Part shown: in pieces, positions 51,952 through 60,888 of the stretch | Layout of the letters: every line of letters begins with the position of its first letter | Position numbering within the stretch: the stretch's first letter is position 1 | Origin: Pseudomaricurvus sp033283175 | GTDB lineage: Bacteria; Pseudomonadota; Gammaproteobacteria; Pseudomonadales; Cellvibrionaceae | Length of the DNA: 64,000 nt | NCBI GenBank assembly: GCA_033283175.1 | Contig: JAWMQM010000001.1 | Coordinates: 1,054,001 to 1,118,000 of the forward strand | Direction of reading: 5' to 3' | Translations under genes and position numbers: made by a program | The notes under the pieces: generated by a model | Told to the model about the DNA's origin: nothing | What the model saw: only the letters and a program-made list of their open reading frames with translations | The model's database searches: none

Positions 51952-54372
51952 TTAGTCGTCGCCCAGCAATCCTTTGGCTTTGTTGCCCAGCATCTGCATC
52001 ATCATCTTCGCCTTATCCAGCCCCTTGGGCATAAAGTCGAACACGATGTTGCGAATGGTGCCGGGGAAGGGGGTTTCCGCCGCGTAGTCCTCGGTCAGAG
52101 CCTTGCCGTCGTCGCGGCCAATATCAAAGGTCTCTGAGGAGGACATGGTGGCGGGCATGGCAAACTGCACCGTCTCGTCCATCAGTTCTTTGCCATTGCT
52201 GCTCAGTGTCACGGAGATATTGCGCAACGCCAGTGGCTCGATATGCCCCGGGGAACCGCCCAGGTCGAGACGCATCTCCAGTTGGTTGTCGCCTTTCGAT
52301 AACGCCTTGCCAGTGACCTTCACCTCTTCGCCCATCAGACCACGAATAATAAAGGTGGGCTTGCCCTCCTTGAGGTAGAGCCCCATGCCGCCCAGCGAAC
52401 CACCCATGGCGTAGATGGGGCCGGTCTCATTACCCACTGGCAGATTCACCTCTGCGGTCATGGTGTGGTTCATAAACTTGATGGGCGGCGCATTGAATTC
52501 CAGGGTACGCGCCACCGGTCTTGGGTACACCCACTGACCGCGACGGGCCTTGAAATCCTCGCCAATAATCTGACGCATGTAGACACGGGTGCCGCCGCCG
52601 CCATCAATGGGGTTCACATTGAACTGTTCAGCCTGAGACTTGAACGCCGCGTCCAGTTCAGCAACCTTGTCCGGATACTGGTCGGCCAGGTTGATGGTCT
52701 CGGCCGGGTCGGATTTCAGGTTGTAGAGCGCCCAGGCGTTGTCCACCGAAGCGGAGGTGGTGAGATCCCAGGTGGCGGTACGGTCGGAGGCCACGATTTT
52801 CCAGTCGCCTTTCACCAGCGAACGGTTGCCGTACATCTCGAAGTACTGGGCACGATCCGGAGTCTCCGCCGTGTGGGCGAAAGTGCTCATCAGGTTTTCA
52901 CCGTCAAAGGGAATCTGCGGCAGGTTGTTCACAATCTTCGCCGGCTCTACACCAGCCGCGGCCAGCACGGTAGGCGTGATATCGGCAATATAGGCAAACT
53001 GCTCGCGCCACTCGCCGCGGGCTTTAATGCCCTCCGGCCAGGCGATCACCAGCGGCACGCGAATGCCACCTTCCCATGCGGTCTGCTTGTAGTAGTTGTA
53101 GGGGGTATTACCCGCCACCGCCCAGCCAAACACATAGTGCGGGAAGGTCTCCGGGCCGCCCCACTGGTCGATCCAGGCCAGGTTCTCTGCCACCGTCGGC
53201 ACATGGGAGTTGGGGAAGCTGATCTCGTTCATCAGGCCGTTGGGGCCACCTTCGGCACTGGCACCGTTGTCAGAGGTGATCACGACAATGGTGTTGTCCA
53301 GCTCACCGCGACGCTCCAGCTCATCCAGCACCCGACCGAACTCATGATCGGCATAGGAGAGTGATGCGGCGAATACTTCCATCTGGCGGGCGTAGAGCCG
53401 TTTGGCATCCGCTGACAGGCTGTTCCACGCAGGCATATGCTCCGGACGTGGTGGCAGTTTGGTATCCGCCGGCACTATGCCCAGGGCTTTCTGTTTGGCG
53501 AGAATCTCTTCGCGCACCACATCCCAGCCCTTGTCGAAACGGCCTTTGTATTTGGCGATCCAGTCCTCCGGCGCATGGTGTGGCGCGTGGGCAGTACCGG
53601 TGGCCCAATACATATAGAAAGGCGGTGTGGGCAGGCCGGTGCTGCGACTGTTGATATAGTCGATGGCCTTGTCGGCCATATCCTTGTTGAAGTGGTAATT
53701 CTCCTGTTTGGGAATATCCACCGGGGCGATGTTTTCAAACAGCACCGGATCGAAGTTGTCGGTATCGGCGGTCAGGAAACCGTAAAAACGATCAAAGCCC
53801 TGGCCCTGTGGCCAGTAGGTAAAGGGGCCGGCGGCGTTGAGGTCACTCAACGGGCCGTGGTCCCATTTGCCGATGGCGAAGGTGCGGTAACCGGCCTGGC
53901 GGAAGTTCTCCGCGGCAGTACCCGCATCCCGTGGCACCAGGGTGTTATAACCCGGCAGGCCCCGCGGGCCCATGGCGTGACCACCCACATTCACGGTGTG
54001 CGGGTTGCGACCGGTAAGCAGTGAGGCGCGACTGGAAGAACAGACCGGCGTGGCGCGGAAGTTGGAGTAGGCCAGACCGCTGGCAGCAACGCGATCAATA
54101 TTGGGGGTCTCCACCAGACCACCGTAGGCGGAAACCTGGGCAAAGCCCACATCGTCCATCAGCCACACCAGCACATTGGGCGCGTCGGCAGCGGCGGTCA
54201 CCCGCTCGGGTCGGGTTCCGGGAATGGATTTGGCCAGGTCTTCGGCAGAGACCGCCAGGTCCAGTGCCGAGGCCTGTTGTGCGGTAAAGGAACCACCCAG
54301 GAAACCGGCCAGCAGCGCCAGCAGAGTTAACGGTCGGCGCCCTCGGGCTCCGCGATTGATTGTTGTGAACAT
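51952..54372 (-). CDS. Sulfatase-family protein with variant active site
   Basis: An 806-residue exported protein of the large arylsulfatase family with a C-terminal beta domain of about 200 residues. It has a signal peptide ending QQASA, a metal site LMDDVGF (71-77), and at Cys111 CSSSR where sulfatases have C-x-P/A-x-R: the third residue is Ser. The usual GKWH has become GKWDH (169-172), so the catalytic His position carries Asp, with a His next to it. Substrate segments such as TSDNGAS and a late HLPAY-like region remain. ATG at 54372; the frame extends 32 codons upstream into the spacer before the TetR gene. Activity is uncertain; 22 bases after the TetR stop. Confidence 0.87.
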   Translation of the reverse strand: MFTTINRGARGRRPLTLLALLAGFLGGSFTAQQASALDLAVSAEDLAKSIPGTRPERVTAAADAPNVLVWLMDDVGFAQVSAYGGLVETPNIDRVAASGLAYSNFRATPVCSSSRASLLTGRNPHTVNVGGHAMGPRGLPGYNTLVPRDAGTAAENFRQAGYRTFAIGKWDHGPLSDLNAAGPFTYWPQGQGFDRFYGFLTADTDNFDPVLFENIAPVDIPKQENYHFNKDMADKAIDYINSRSTGLPTPPFYMYWATGTAHAPHHAPEDWIAKYKGRFDKGWDVVREEILAKQKALGIVPADTKLPPRPEHMPAWNSLSADAKRLYARQMEVFAASLSYADHEFGRVLDELERRGELDNTIVVITSDNGASAEGGPNGLMNEISFPNSHVPTVAENLAWIDQWGGPETFPHYVFGWAVAGNTPYNYYKQTAWEGGIRVPLVIAWPEGIKARGEWREQFAYIADITPTVLAAAGVEPAKIVNNLPQIPFDGENLMSTFAHTAETPDRAQYFEMYGNRSLVKGDWKIVASDRTATWDLTTSASVDNAWALYNLKSDPAETINLADQYPDKVAELDAAFKSQAEQFNVNPIDGGGGTRVYMRQIIGEDFKARRGQWVYPRPVARTLEFNAPPIKFMNHTMTAEVNLPVGNETGPIYAMGGSLGGMGLYLKEGKPTFIIRGLMGEEVKVTGKALSKGDNQLEMRLDLGGSPGHIEPLALRNISVTLSSNGKELMDETVQFAMPATMSSSETFDIGRDDGKALTEDYAAETPFPGTIRNIVFDFMPKGLDKAKMMMQMLGNKAKGLLGDD

Positions 54373-54394
54373 CGTTATTGTTCTCCAGTGATGC

Positions 54395-55042
54395 TTATTG
54401 TTGTGCAGCAGGTGCGTACAGCGCCGCAGACGCCATGCGCAAGGTATCTTCAAACAGCAGTGCGCCATCCAGCGGCAGCACGGCCTGGTCGATCATTTTC
54501 AGGGCACCGGCCACCATTACCGTGATCATCAGCACCCGGGTATCAAACAGCGGTTTCACCGTCTCCGGCATTGCCACCTGCAGCCGCTCACCCAGTTCTA
54601 TTGCAGTGGGATAGTCCGCGTTCAGCGCCAGACGGGTAGCACCGATGCTGGAATACATCAGCATCGACAGGAACCCGGCGTAGCTGTGCTGACCCTCGCT
54701 GTTTATCTGCTCGTAGAGCGGCAACCACAGCGCCCGCAGCAGGCTGAACGCCTCGCTGTCAGTACCCGCCTCGATGGCTGCCTGCAGCAGCTGCTGACGG
54801 CGCGACTCAATCGCCGGCAGGCGGTAGTGGAAGATGGCCTCCACCAGCGCCTCTTTGGTGCCAAAGTGGTAGGCCACCACGCTGGTGTTGGAGGAGCCGA
54901 TGGCCGCGCCAATCTGCCGCAGGGAGACACCGTCGATACCGGATTGGGCAAACAGGGTCTCAGCCGCTTCGATAATGGCGATGCGGGTGGCCTCCTTGCG
55001 GGGGTCATTGCGGGTGCGCGCTTTGGCGGGGGCCTTGGCCAT
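54395..55042 (-). CDS. TetR-family transcriptional regulator
   Basis: A 215-residue TetR regulator with an N-terminal basic tail (AKAPAKARTRNDPRKEATR) and HTH: IAIIEAAETLFAQSGIDGVS, IGAAIGSSNTSVVAYHFGTK. The remainder is the ligand-binding core. It lies upstream of the sulfatase gene on the same strand and is divergent from an SLC13-type transporter gene, with a 28-bp inverted repeat in between. Control of both is likely. Confidence 0.93.
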   Translation of the reverse strand: MAKAPAKARTRNDPRKEATRIAIIEAAETLFAQSGIDGVSLRQIGAAIGSSNTSVVAYHFGTKEALVEAIFHYRLPAIESRRQQLLQAAIEAGTDSEAFSLLRALWLPLYEQINSEGQHSYAGFLSMLMYSSIGATRLALNADYPTAIELGERLQVAMPETVKPLFDTRVLMITVMVAGALKMIDQAVLPLDGALLFEDTLRMASAALYAPAAQQ

Positions 55043-55102
55043 GATGGATATCCCTGCGTACGGACTTGGGGCGTCTACTGCAGCGCAGTCTAAGCCCCTG
55101 CC

Positions 55103-55130
55103 AATAAATAACTCAAGTGCTTTATTTATT
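55103..55130. promoter_or_regulatory. Inverted repeat, candidate TetR operator
   Basis: AATAAATAA, ten bases (CTCAAGTGCT), TTATTTATT: a perfect 9-10-9 inverted repeat 61 bases from the TetR start, on the side of the divergent transporter gene. AT-rich arms with a short near-palindromic centre fit a TetR-type site. Confidence 0.6.
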
Positions 55131-55303
55131 TTTACACGAGGCTTTACCCAGGTTAAAGCGCGGCTTGCGCACTACCGTGCCGGACCGAAACCCCCGCCAG
55201 CCGCGGCCTTCGGCCCTGTCCGCGTGGCGCGCAGGGCCTTGTTACGCTACAATGCGCGCCCTGATTTGCCTTCCCCGATGTAACCCCCGCAGGAAATTTC
55301 CTC

Positions 55304-57139
55304 ATGCTGACCGGCGATACGGTTTTTGTTTATGCGTTGATTGTGGTGGCCGGTGCGCTGATGGCCAGCAATCGCGTGCGCTTCGATATTGTCGCCATCC
55401 TGGTGGTGATCACCCTCAGCCTGAGCGGCATTCTCACCGTCAACGAGGCCATCTCCGGCTTTGGCAGCCCAGTGGTAGCACTGGTGGCGGGCCTGCTGGT
55501 ACTGGGGGAGATGCTGTCGCGAACCGGTGTGGCCCGCGTGGTGGGTGACTGGGTGATGAAGCAGGGCGGCAGCAGCGAAACGCGCCTGCTGGCCCTGGTG
55601 ATGGGCTGTGCGGCGCTGCTGGGCTCGGTGATGAGCTCTACCGTGGTGGTGGCACTGTTTATTCCGGTGGTGCTGCGCATTTCCGCCCAGACGCAGCTGA
55701 ATTCCAAGCGCATGCTGATCCCGCTCTCCTACGCCTCGCTTATCTCCGGCATGCTGACCCTGATCGCCACCACCCCCAATATCGTGGTGCACGAAGCCCT
55801 GAAATCCGCCGGCTTCGACGGCTTTAACTTCTTCAGTTTTACCCCAGTCGGCCTGGCAGTGCTGGTGGTGTGTATCCTCTATATCCTGCTGGTAGGCCGC
55901 CATATCCTCGGCGACAAGATCGGCGCCACCGCCCAGAAGAAGGACGCCCGCTCGGTGGAGGAGCTGTGGATGGACCACAGCCCCGGCAGCACCTATCGCA
56001 AGCTGCGCATGGTGCCCGGCTCGCCGCTGCTGGACATGACCCTGGCGGACGCCCAGCTGGAGAGTAAATACACCGTGCGGGTGGTGGGCGTGCTGCGGGA
56101 GACCAGCCGCGGCAAACAGCGCATTACCTCTCCCGCGTCCAGTTTTGAGCTGAGTCTCGGCACCTCGATTATTGTGGTCGGCAAGCCTCACGACATCGAC
56201 CACCTGCAGGAAGACCATCAGCTGGTGGAGGTGCCGCACAACTGGAGTGACCGCCAGCGCTGGTTGTGGGACATCAGCGGTGCCACCGTACTGATCCACC
56301 CGGACTCGCAATTGCTGGGCAAGTCCCTGCGCGAGTGTGAGTTCCGCTCCAGCTACGGCGTGCACGTGCTGGGCCTGCGCCGCAACTTCAAGGCGGTGGA
56401 GAACTTCGAAGATGTGAGCCTGCAGCCCGCGGACAGCCTGTTTGTGGTGGGCGCCTGGTCCAAAATCCAGCAGCTGACCCATAAGCCCCACGACTTTGTG
56501 GTCATGGAGTTCCCCAGCGAACACGCTGATGTGGTGCCCTCCTACGATCGCATGGGCACCTCGCTGCTGATCCTGGGTGCCATGGTGCTGCTCACCATGT
56601 TCAACATCGTGCCGCTGATCCCGGCGGTAATGCTGGCCTCGCTGGCCGCCATTTTTACCCGCTGCCTGACCATGGAAGAAGCCTACCGCTCCATCAGCTG
56701 GAGCAGCCTGGTGCTGTTGGCGGGAATGCTGCCGCTGGCACAGGCACTGGACAAGACCGGCGGCACCCAGATCATTGCCGACGCGCTGATGAACCTGTCA
56801 TCCAGTTCCGGCCCCTACATGCTGATGACGCTACTGTTCTTTCTCACCGCCAGCATCGGCCTGGTGCTCTCCAACACCGCGGCGGCGGTATTGGTGTCAC
56901 CCATTGCCATCTACGCCGCCACCGCGGCGGGACTCTCGCCTTTCCCGTTTGCCGTGGCGGTGTTGATTGCTGCCTCCTCGTCCTTCTCCACCCCGGTGGC
57001 CACACCGGTGGTAACCCTGGTGGTGGAACCCGGCCGCTATGTGTTTACCGACTTCGTCAAAACCGGCCTGCCGCTGCTGTTCCTCACCTACCTGACCACC
57101 CTGGCGGTGGCGCCACTGCTGTTCCCGTTCCAGCCTTAA
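55304..57139 (+). CDS. SLC13-type anion carrier with two TrkA-C domains
   Basis: A 611-residue carrier of the divalent anion:Na+ symporter (SLC13/SulP-like 'SAC1') group. There are about 11 membrane segments in two halves: one at the N-terminus (SGFGSPVVALVAGLLVLGEM, VMSSTVVVALFIPVVLRI), then a soluble insert of about 220 residues with two TrkA-C (RCK-C) folds (VPGSPLLDMTLADAQLESKY; HPDSQLLGKSLRECEFRSSY), then the second half (SNTAAAVLVSPIAIYAATAA). The group carries sulfate, dicarboxylates or related anions. Divergent from TetR-sulfatase, so sulfate or an organic anion from sulfatase action is a plausible cargo. ATG with AGGAAAT upstream. Confidence 0.92.
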   Translation: MLTGDTVFVYALIVVAGALMASNRVRFDIVAILVVITLSLSGILTVNEAISGFGSPVVALVAGLLVLGEMLSRTGVARVVGDWVMKQGGSSETRLLALVMGCAALLGSVMSSTVVVALFIPVVLRISAQTQLNSKRMLIPLSYASLISGMLTLIATTPNIVVHEALKSAGFDGFNFFSFTPVGLAVLVVCILYILLVGRHILGDKIGATAQKKDARSVEELWMDHSPGSTYRKLRMVPGSPLLDMTLADAQLESKYTVRVVGVLRETSRGKQRITSPASSFELSLGTSIIVVGKPHDIDHLQEDHQLVEVPHNWSDRQRWLWDISGATVLIHPDSQLLGKSLRECEFRSSYGVHVLGLRRNFKAVENFEDVSLQPADSLFVVGAWSKIQQLTHKPHDFVVMEFPSEHADVVPSYDRMGTSLLILGAMVLLTMFNIVPLIPAVMLASLAAIFTRCLTMEEAYRSISWSSLVLLAGMLPLAQALDKTGGTQIIADALMNLSSSSGPYMLMTLLFFLTASIGLVLSNTAAAVLVSPIAIYAATAAGLSPFPFAVAVLIAASSSFSTPVATPVVTLVVEPGRYVFTDFVKTGLPLLFLTYLTTLAVAPLLFPFQP

Positions 57140-57244
57140 TCACCTCCGGCGAGCCGGCCGCTGCCCAAACACAACGGCGGCTCGCGCACTGCGTTTGACC
57201 CTCTATACTGAAAGCTACCTGCTTGAAGGACTATCGGAGGGTCT

Positions 57245-57457
57245 ATGCAACCACAAAATCAAACCGACCATATTGCCTACCTGTCGCTGATGATGGTGGG
57301 GGTACTCACCAAACGCATGAAAGAACTGGGACAACTGGATGACGATACCGCCAGCCACCTGCACAAGCTGGTGAAAAGCGTGCGCACTCACGCCGCCAGT
57401 TCCGGCGTGGCCGACCTCAACACCCTGTTCGACAACATCGACAAGAGTCTTGGCTGA
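57245..57457 (+). CDS. Small protein of unknown function
   Basis: A 70-residue soluble protein behind a strong GGAGGG site, helical in character (YLSLMMVGVLTKRMKEL, ASHLHKLVKSVRTHA). No family recognised. It opens a three-gene group with a two-TM protein and a zinc metallopeptidase, at 79 bases and then an overlap, which suggests common function. Confidence 0.65.
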   Translation: MQPQNQTDHIAYLSLMMVGVLTKRMKELGQLDDDTASHLHKLVKSVRTHAASSGVADLNTLFDNIDKSLG

Positions 57458-57536
57458 TCACCGACCGGCCCCGGGAACTGCTGCCTGACTGAAAGGCAGT
57501 ATCCGGGCGACCGGCGCAGCGCAGAGGAGGACGCTC

Positions 57537-58136
57537 ATGGATGATCCCGTCGTGCTGAGGATGCTGGAGCGCATCATCGGTGTACTGATCGCCGGCATGG
57601 CTATCTTCCTCGGTTACCGGCTCTTTTTTCACCTGCCCTTCCAGAACGATGGCAAGGGCAAGATCGAATTGCCGGGCGTCAAGGTGGTGCTCTCCCGGGT
57701 AGGGCCCGGGGTTTTCTTTGCGGCCTTCGGCAGCATCATTCTCTACTACTCGCTAACCTCCACTGTGTCGGTTAGTGCTCCCGGTACCATTGAACAGGCC
57801 AGCACCCCTGGCGGTGATGTTTTCCACGGTTTCACCGGCATGGGCACCCGCCCCGACAACATCACCCCACAACAACGCGGCAAAGCCCTGAACAGCATCT
57901 GGATGCTGAACTGCGCCCAGCGCCTGATTGGTACAGATGCGGCCGCTGCAGAATTATCCGACCAGCTGACACTGGCCATCACTGATGCCAAGCGCAGCCT
58001 GATGCTGTCGGTATGGGATGAGCAGGAGTGGGGGCCTGTGTGGCAGTTGGGCAACGCCGGCCCTGCCGATGACGCACCATTGGAGCTGCGCTCAGTGTTC
58101 AACTCCATCCATGGCAGCTGTCCCGATGACAAGTGA
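57537..58136 (+). CDS. Membrane protein of unknown function
   Basis: A 199-residue protein with two membrane helices (IGVLIAGMAIFLGYRLFF; GVFFAAFGSIILYYSLTST) and a C-terminal soluble part of about 130 residues facing the cytoplasm or periplasm. AGGAGG precedes the ATG. Its last 11 bases overlap the metallopeptidase start, so the two are coupled. No family recognised. Confidence 0.75.
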   Translation: MDDPVVLRMLERIIGVLIAGMAIFLGYRLFFHLPFQNDGKGKIELPGVKVVLSRVGPGVFFAAFGSIILYYSLTSTVSVSAPGTIEQASTPGGDVFHGFTGMGTRPDNITPQQRGKALNSIWMLNCAQRLIGTDAAAAELSDQLTLAITDAKRSLMLSVWDEQEWGPVWQLGNAGPADDAPLELRSVFNSIHGSCPDDK

Positions 58137-59133
58137 CTGGCACATCCTACTGCTGCTTACCTGCCTGATCACACTCTGCTGCAGCACTGTGCAGGCCCGC
58201 GACTACCGGACACTGTATGCCGACAGCGACCTGAAGCGCTATAACCTGGTGTACTCGCCCAATATCCGCGCCGTGCTGTTTGAGGATATGGCGGCCTACC
58301 TGCTCGCCGATGAGTTAGCGACCCTGCAACGGGTACAACTGCTGCAACCCTGGGACCGGCGCGTGGACCCCTTTGAATTTTCTGCCAACGCCGGTAACGG
58401 TTTGCTGCTGATCCCCACCATGTCGGTGCGTTTTATGGATGAGATGGCAATTGCCACGGCCTGGCTGGAGCGCTTCCAGTGCAACAAGGAAGCGGTGTTC
58501 GACTATGTGGCAGCCATGGACTACAGCGATATCGACCTGCCCGCCATGCTCCCGGCCCTGAATATCCCGGGCAACGCCTATGAGCTGGACAGCTACGTGG
58601 ATGACGTATCCCAGAAAGCGCTTAAATCGGCGCTGGCGTTTATCCTGCTGCACGAGCTCGGACACGTGCACCACCGCCACCAACCCTACGACAGGATCGA
58701 CGCCGCCACGGCGCAGCAACAGGAAGCGCAAGCGGATCAATTTGCCATGCGGGTACTGCGCCGTATGCAACTGCCCCCGTTGGGCATGGTGATCTGGTTT
58801 ACCGCAGTCAGCATCCGCGACCCCCATGTGCCCGGCTCGCCGGGACAGACACACCCGCTGAGCGGTGAACGACTGAGCGCCATCGCCAATGCGATGCGCT
58901 CACGCCCCGAAGACTTTATTGAGCCGGCCAATCGCGGCAAGGTCACCGTACAATCCATCCGCGGTGCCGCGGAACAAATAGACGCCATCGGAGTGTATCT
59001 GTCTGATCCGTACCTGCGTGGTTTCCTGCGCGAACGAGGCAGACTGGTAACCCCGGAGCTGCTCGCCGGGGCCTGTTCGACGGATGAGCACAACAAGGCC
59101 TGGGCAGACCATCTTGGCAAGGCGATTAAGTAA
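58126..59133 (+). CDS. Exported zinc metallopeptidase (HExxH)
   Basis: A 335-residue protein with a signal peptide (ILLLLTCLITLCCSTVQA) and a gluzincin centre: HELGH (176-180) and, 20 residues later, EAQAD (200-204), giving the third zinc ligand Glu as in M48-like peptidases. The rest shows no family I can name. The ATG at 58126 overlaps the upstream gene by 11 bases; the frame is open 36 codons earlier but lacks a ribosome site. Probably periplasmic or membrane-anchored proteolysis, perhaps regulated by the two preceding proteins. Confidence 0.83.
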   Translation: MTSDWHILLLLTCLITLCCSTVQARDYRTLYADSDLKRYNLVYSPNIRAVLFEDMAAYLLADELATLQRVQLLQPWDRRVDPFEFSANAGNGLLLIPTMSVRFMDEMAIATAWLERFQCNKEAVFDYVAAMDYSDIDLPAMLPALNIPGNAYELDSYVDDVSQKALKSALAFILLHELGHVHHRHQPYDRIDAATAQQQEAQADQFAMRVLRRMQLPPLGMVIWFTAVSIRDPHVPGSPGQTHPLSGERLSAIANAMRSRPEDFIEPANRGKVTVQSIRGAAEQIDAIGVYLSDPYLRGFLRERGRLVTPELLAGACSTDEHNKAWADHLGKAIK

Positions 59134-59142
59134 CGCAACCTG

Positions 59143-59787
59143 TTAGTCGTTTTGCCATACCAGTTGCCAGGCAATTTCCCGCGCGCCGACATCTCCCCTT
59201 GGACCACCGCTGACCGCAACACTGTCCAGACAAGCCAAACCGTATTGAGCGCCATACAGTCGCTGCACCTCAGCTTCCGGCACGGAGAAGGGTGGCCCGG
59301 CCAACAACGACTGCTCGTAATCAAACGTCACCAGCAATTGCGGCACAGCACGGCACAACTGCATCATTTTTTCCGCATAGCGCCGGCGCATCTCCGCTGG
59401 CAATGCCACCAGCGCCGCGCGATCGTAAACCAGATCAACAGTCCCCAACAACGCGGGCGTCAGCGCAAAGAAATCACCGGCAAACACTTCGATACCCGCG
59501 CAGCTGAAGCGCTGCAGTTCACCGCACACCGTGATTTCCGGTGTAACACCCAGAGCGACAAAAAACTGCGCCACTGCCGACGGCACCAGTTCAATACCCA
59601 CCACCTGAAAACCCTGGTCACGCAGCCACACCATATCCAGTGATTTGCCGCACAAAGGAATAAAGACACGACTGCCTGCAACAAGATTTAATTCCTGCAG
59701 GTGCGCTGCCAGAAACGGATTGACCACACTCTGGTGAAAACCCAGCTCACCCTTGTCCCACTTTTGCATCCAGAAATCGGCTTCCAT
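59143..59787 (-). CDS. tpm: Thiopurine S-methyltransferase
   Basis: A 214-residue SAM-dependent methyltransferase of the TPMT family: MEADFWMQKWDKGELGFHQ start, then VFIPLCGKSLDMVWL with the SAM loop, GIELVPSAVAQFF and VDLVYDRAALVALP. Bacterial Tpm also methylates selenium and tellurium compounds. ATG at 59787 follows GGGGG; a much longer open frame upstream has no matching family sequence. Convergent with the metallopeptidase gene, 9 bases apart. Confidence 0.93.
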   Translation of the reverse strand: MEADFWMQKWDKGELGFHQSVVNPFLAAHLQELNLVAGSRVFIPLCGKSLDMVWLRDQGFQVVGIELVPSAVAQFFVALGVTPEITVCGELQRFSCAGIEVFAGDFFALTPALLGTVDLVYDRAALVALPAEMRRRYAEKMMQLCRAVPQLLVTFDYEQSLLAGPPFSVPEAEVQRLYGAQYGLACLDSVAVSGGPRGDVGAREIAWQLVWQND

Positions 59788-60174
59788 ACTACCCCCAACC
59801 CTGCATTTGAAAAATGAACACACTACACCTTTCACCGGCATCAGCGCAGCAGCCACGTAATTCACACCCGCCACAATGAAAAAGTCACCAGCGAATATTA
59901 AAGTTGCTTTGTCAGCAGTGTTTTGCAGTAGACATGCACTACCCGAATCAACCTCTGACAGCGCCCCGCCCGGACTATCACCGCCTTTAATGGCACACAA
60001 TTAAACACCCGCGCAATAGTTATTTACCTTGCCAACCGACTCTGTATTATTCCCTCAACAGATCGACGCTACCGTAGATATTGCGCGACCGTGGCGGCAT
60101 GCCCAAACGACTGTCAATCACGTCACACGCTCTTTTTCCACTACTACGGCAATTACCTTAAGGAAACCTGCAGA
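59788..60174. other. Divergent intergenic region tpm/lipoprotein gene
   Basis: About 390 bases, AT-rich in parts, with no convincing gene. The minus-strand frame of tpm stays open into it, but shows no conserved sequence before MEADFW. Promoters for both genes should lie here; none was picked with confidence. Confidence 0.5.
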
Positions 60175-60822
60175 ATGAGGATCACACTGATGAAACCCGT
60201 TAACCAATATGGATTACAAGCGGTTGTTTGTGCATTACTTCTGGGGCTGCTTACCGCCTGCGATGCCAAACAGGAGGAAAAGGAAGATGGCTCACTGACC
60301 ATGAACGTGAGCGAAACCAGCGTCAGGGTTGAAGGTGTTCCTGGTGGTGCCACCACCATGACCGCCAAACTTTCCGCCACGGTAACCGCCATCGACTACG
60401 AACAACGCACCGTGACTCTTGAGGACCGGGAGGGCCACCAGAAAACCGTCAGCATCGGCCCGGAAGCGGTAAATTTCGAGCAGGTTGAGGTGGGCGACCA
60501 TGTAGAGATCTCTTATAAGCAGGAGACCGTTATCTACCTTAACCCCATTGACGCCCCCACTGCCGACGGTGCTGCAGCAGTAACCATTGAGGCCCCCGAA
60601 GGCAGCAAACCCGACTCCAGTGTGACTGCCGTCGCTGAAGTCACTGCCGTTGTCACCGCGGTGGACCTGGAGCGACACACCGCCACCCTGCAATTCCCCG
60701 ACGGTGAGGTACAGACTGTGGCTGTGCGCAAGGATGTTGAACTGCGAGAAGATCAGGTTGGACGGGAAGTGGTCATACAGGTCTCCACCGCCATGGCGGT
60801 ATCGGTGACCAAACTTCAGTAA
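60175..60822 (+). CDS. Lipoprotein with two repeated beta domains
   Basis: A 215-residue exported lipoprotein: membrane helix and lipobox LLGLLTAC, then two related stretches of about 65 residues, TAKLSATVTAIDYEQRTVTL and VTAVVTAVDLERHTATL, each continuing D/EGxxxTVxxx...VEVGDHV or EDQVGREV. They look like an internal duplication of a small beta (DUF5666-like, OB-type) domain. Function unknown; cell-envelope location. ATG at 60175 behind AAGGAA, or ATG at 60190 behind GAGG; the protein is the same from the signal on. Confidence 0.82.
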   Translation: MRITLMKPVNQYGLQAVVCALLLGLLTACDAKQEEKEDGSLTMNVSETSVRVEGVPGGATTMTAKLSATVTAIDYEQRTVTLEDREGHQKTVSIGPEAVNFEQVEVGDHVEISYKQETVIYLNPIDAPTADGAAAVTIEAPEGSKPDSSVTAVAEVTAVVTAVDLERHTATLQFPDGEVQTVAVRKDVELREDQVGREVVIQVSTAMAVSVTKLQ

Positions 60823-60842
60823 TATTTTGCGTAACAGCCTGG

Positions 60843-60875
60843 CTCACTCCTGCATCCCGTTTTTGCAGGAGTGAG
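60843..60875. terminator. Strong hairpin between convergent genes
   Basis: CTCACTCCTGCA, 9-base loop, TGCAGGAGTGAG: a perfect 12-bp stem between the lipoprotein and chrA stop codons. There is no T-run on either side, so it may act as a stem barrier rather than a classical terminator. Confidence 0.6.
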
Positions 60876-60888
60876 TCCGGCAGATTGT

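Noticed and set aside
59788..60000. N-terminal extension of tpm
   Set aside because: The frame is open, but there is no ribosome site and no conserved sequence before MEADFW, where TPMT proteins begin behind GGGGG.
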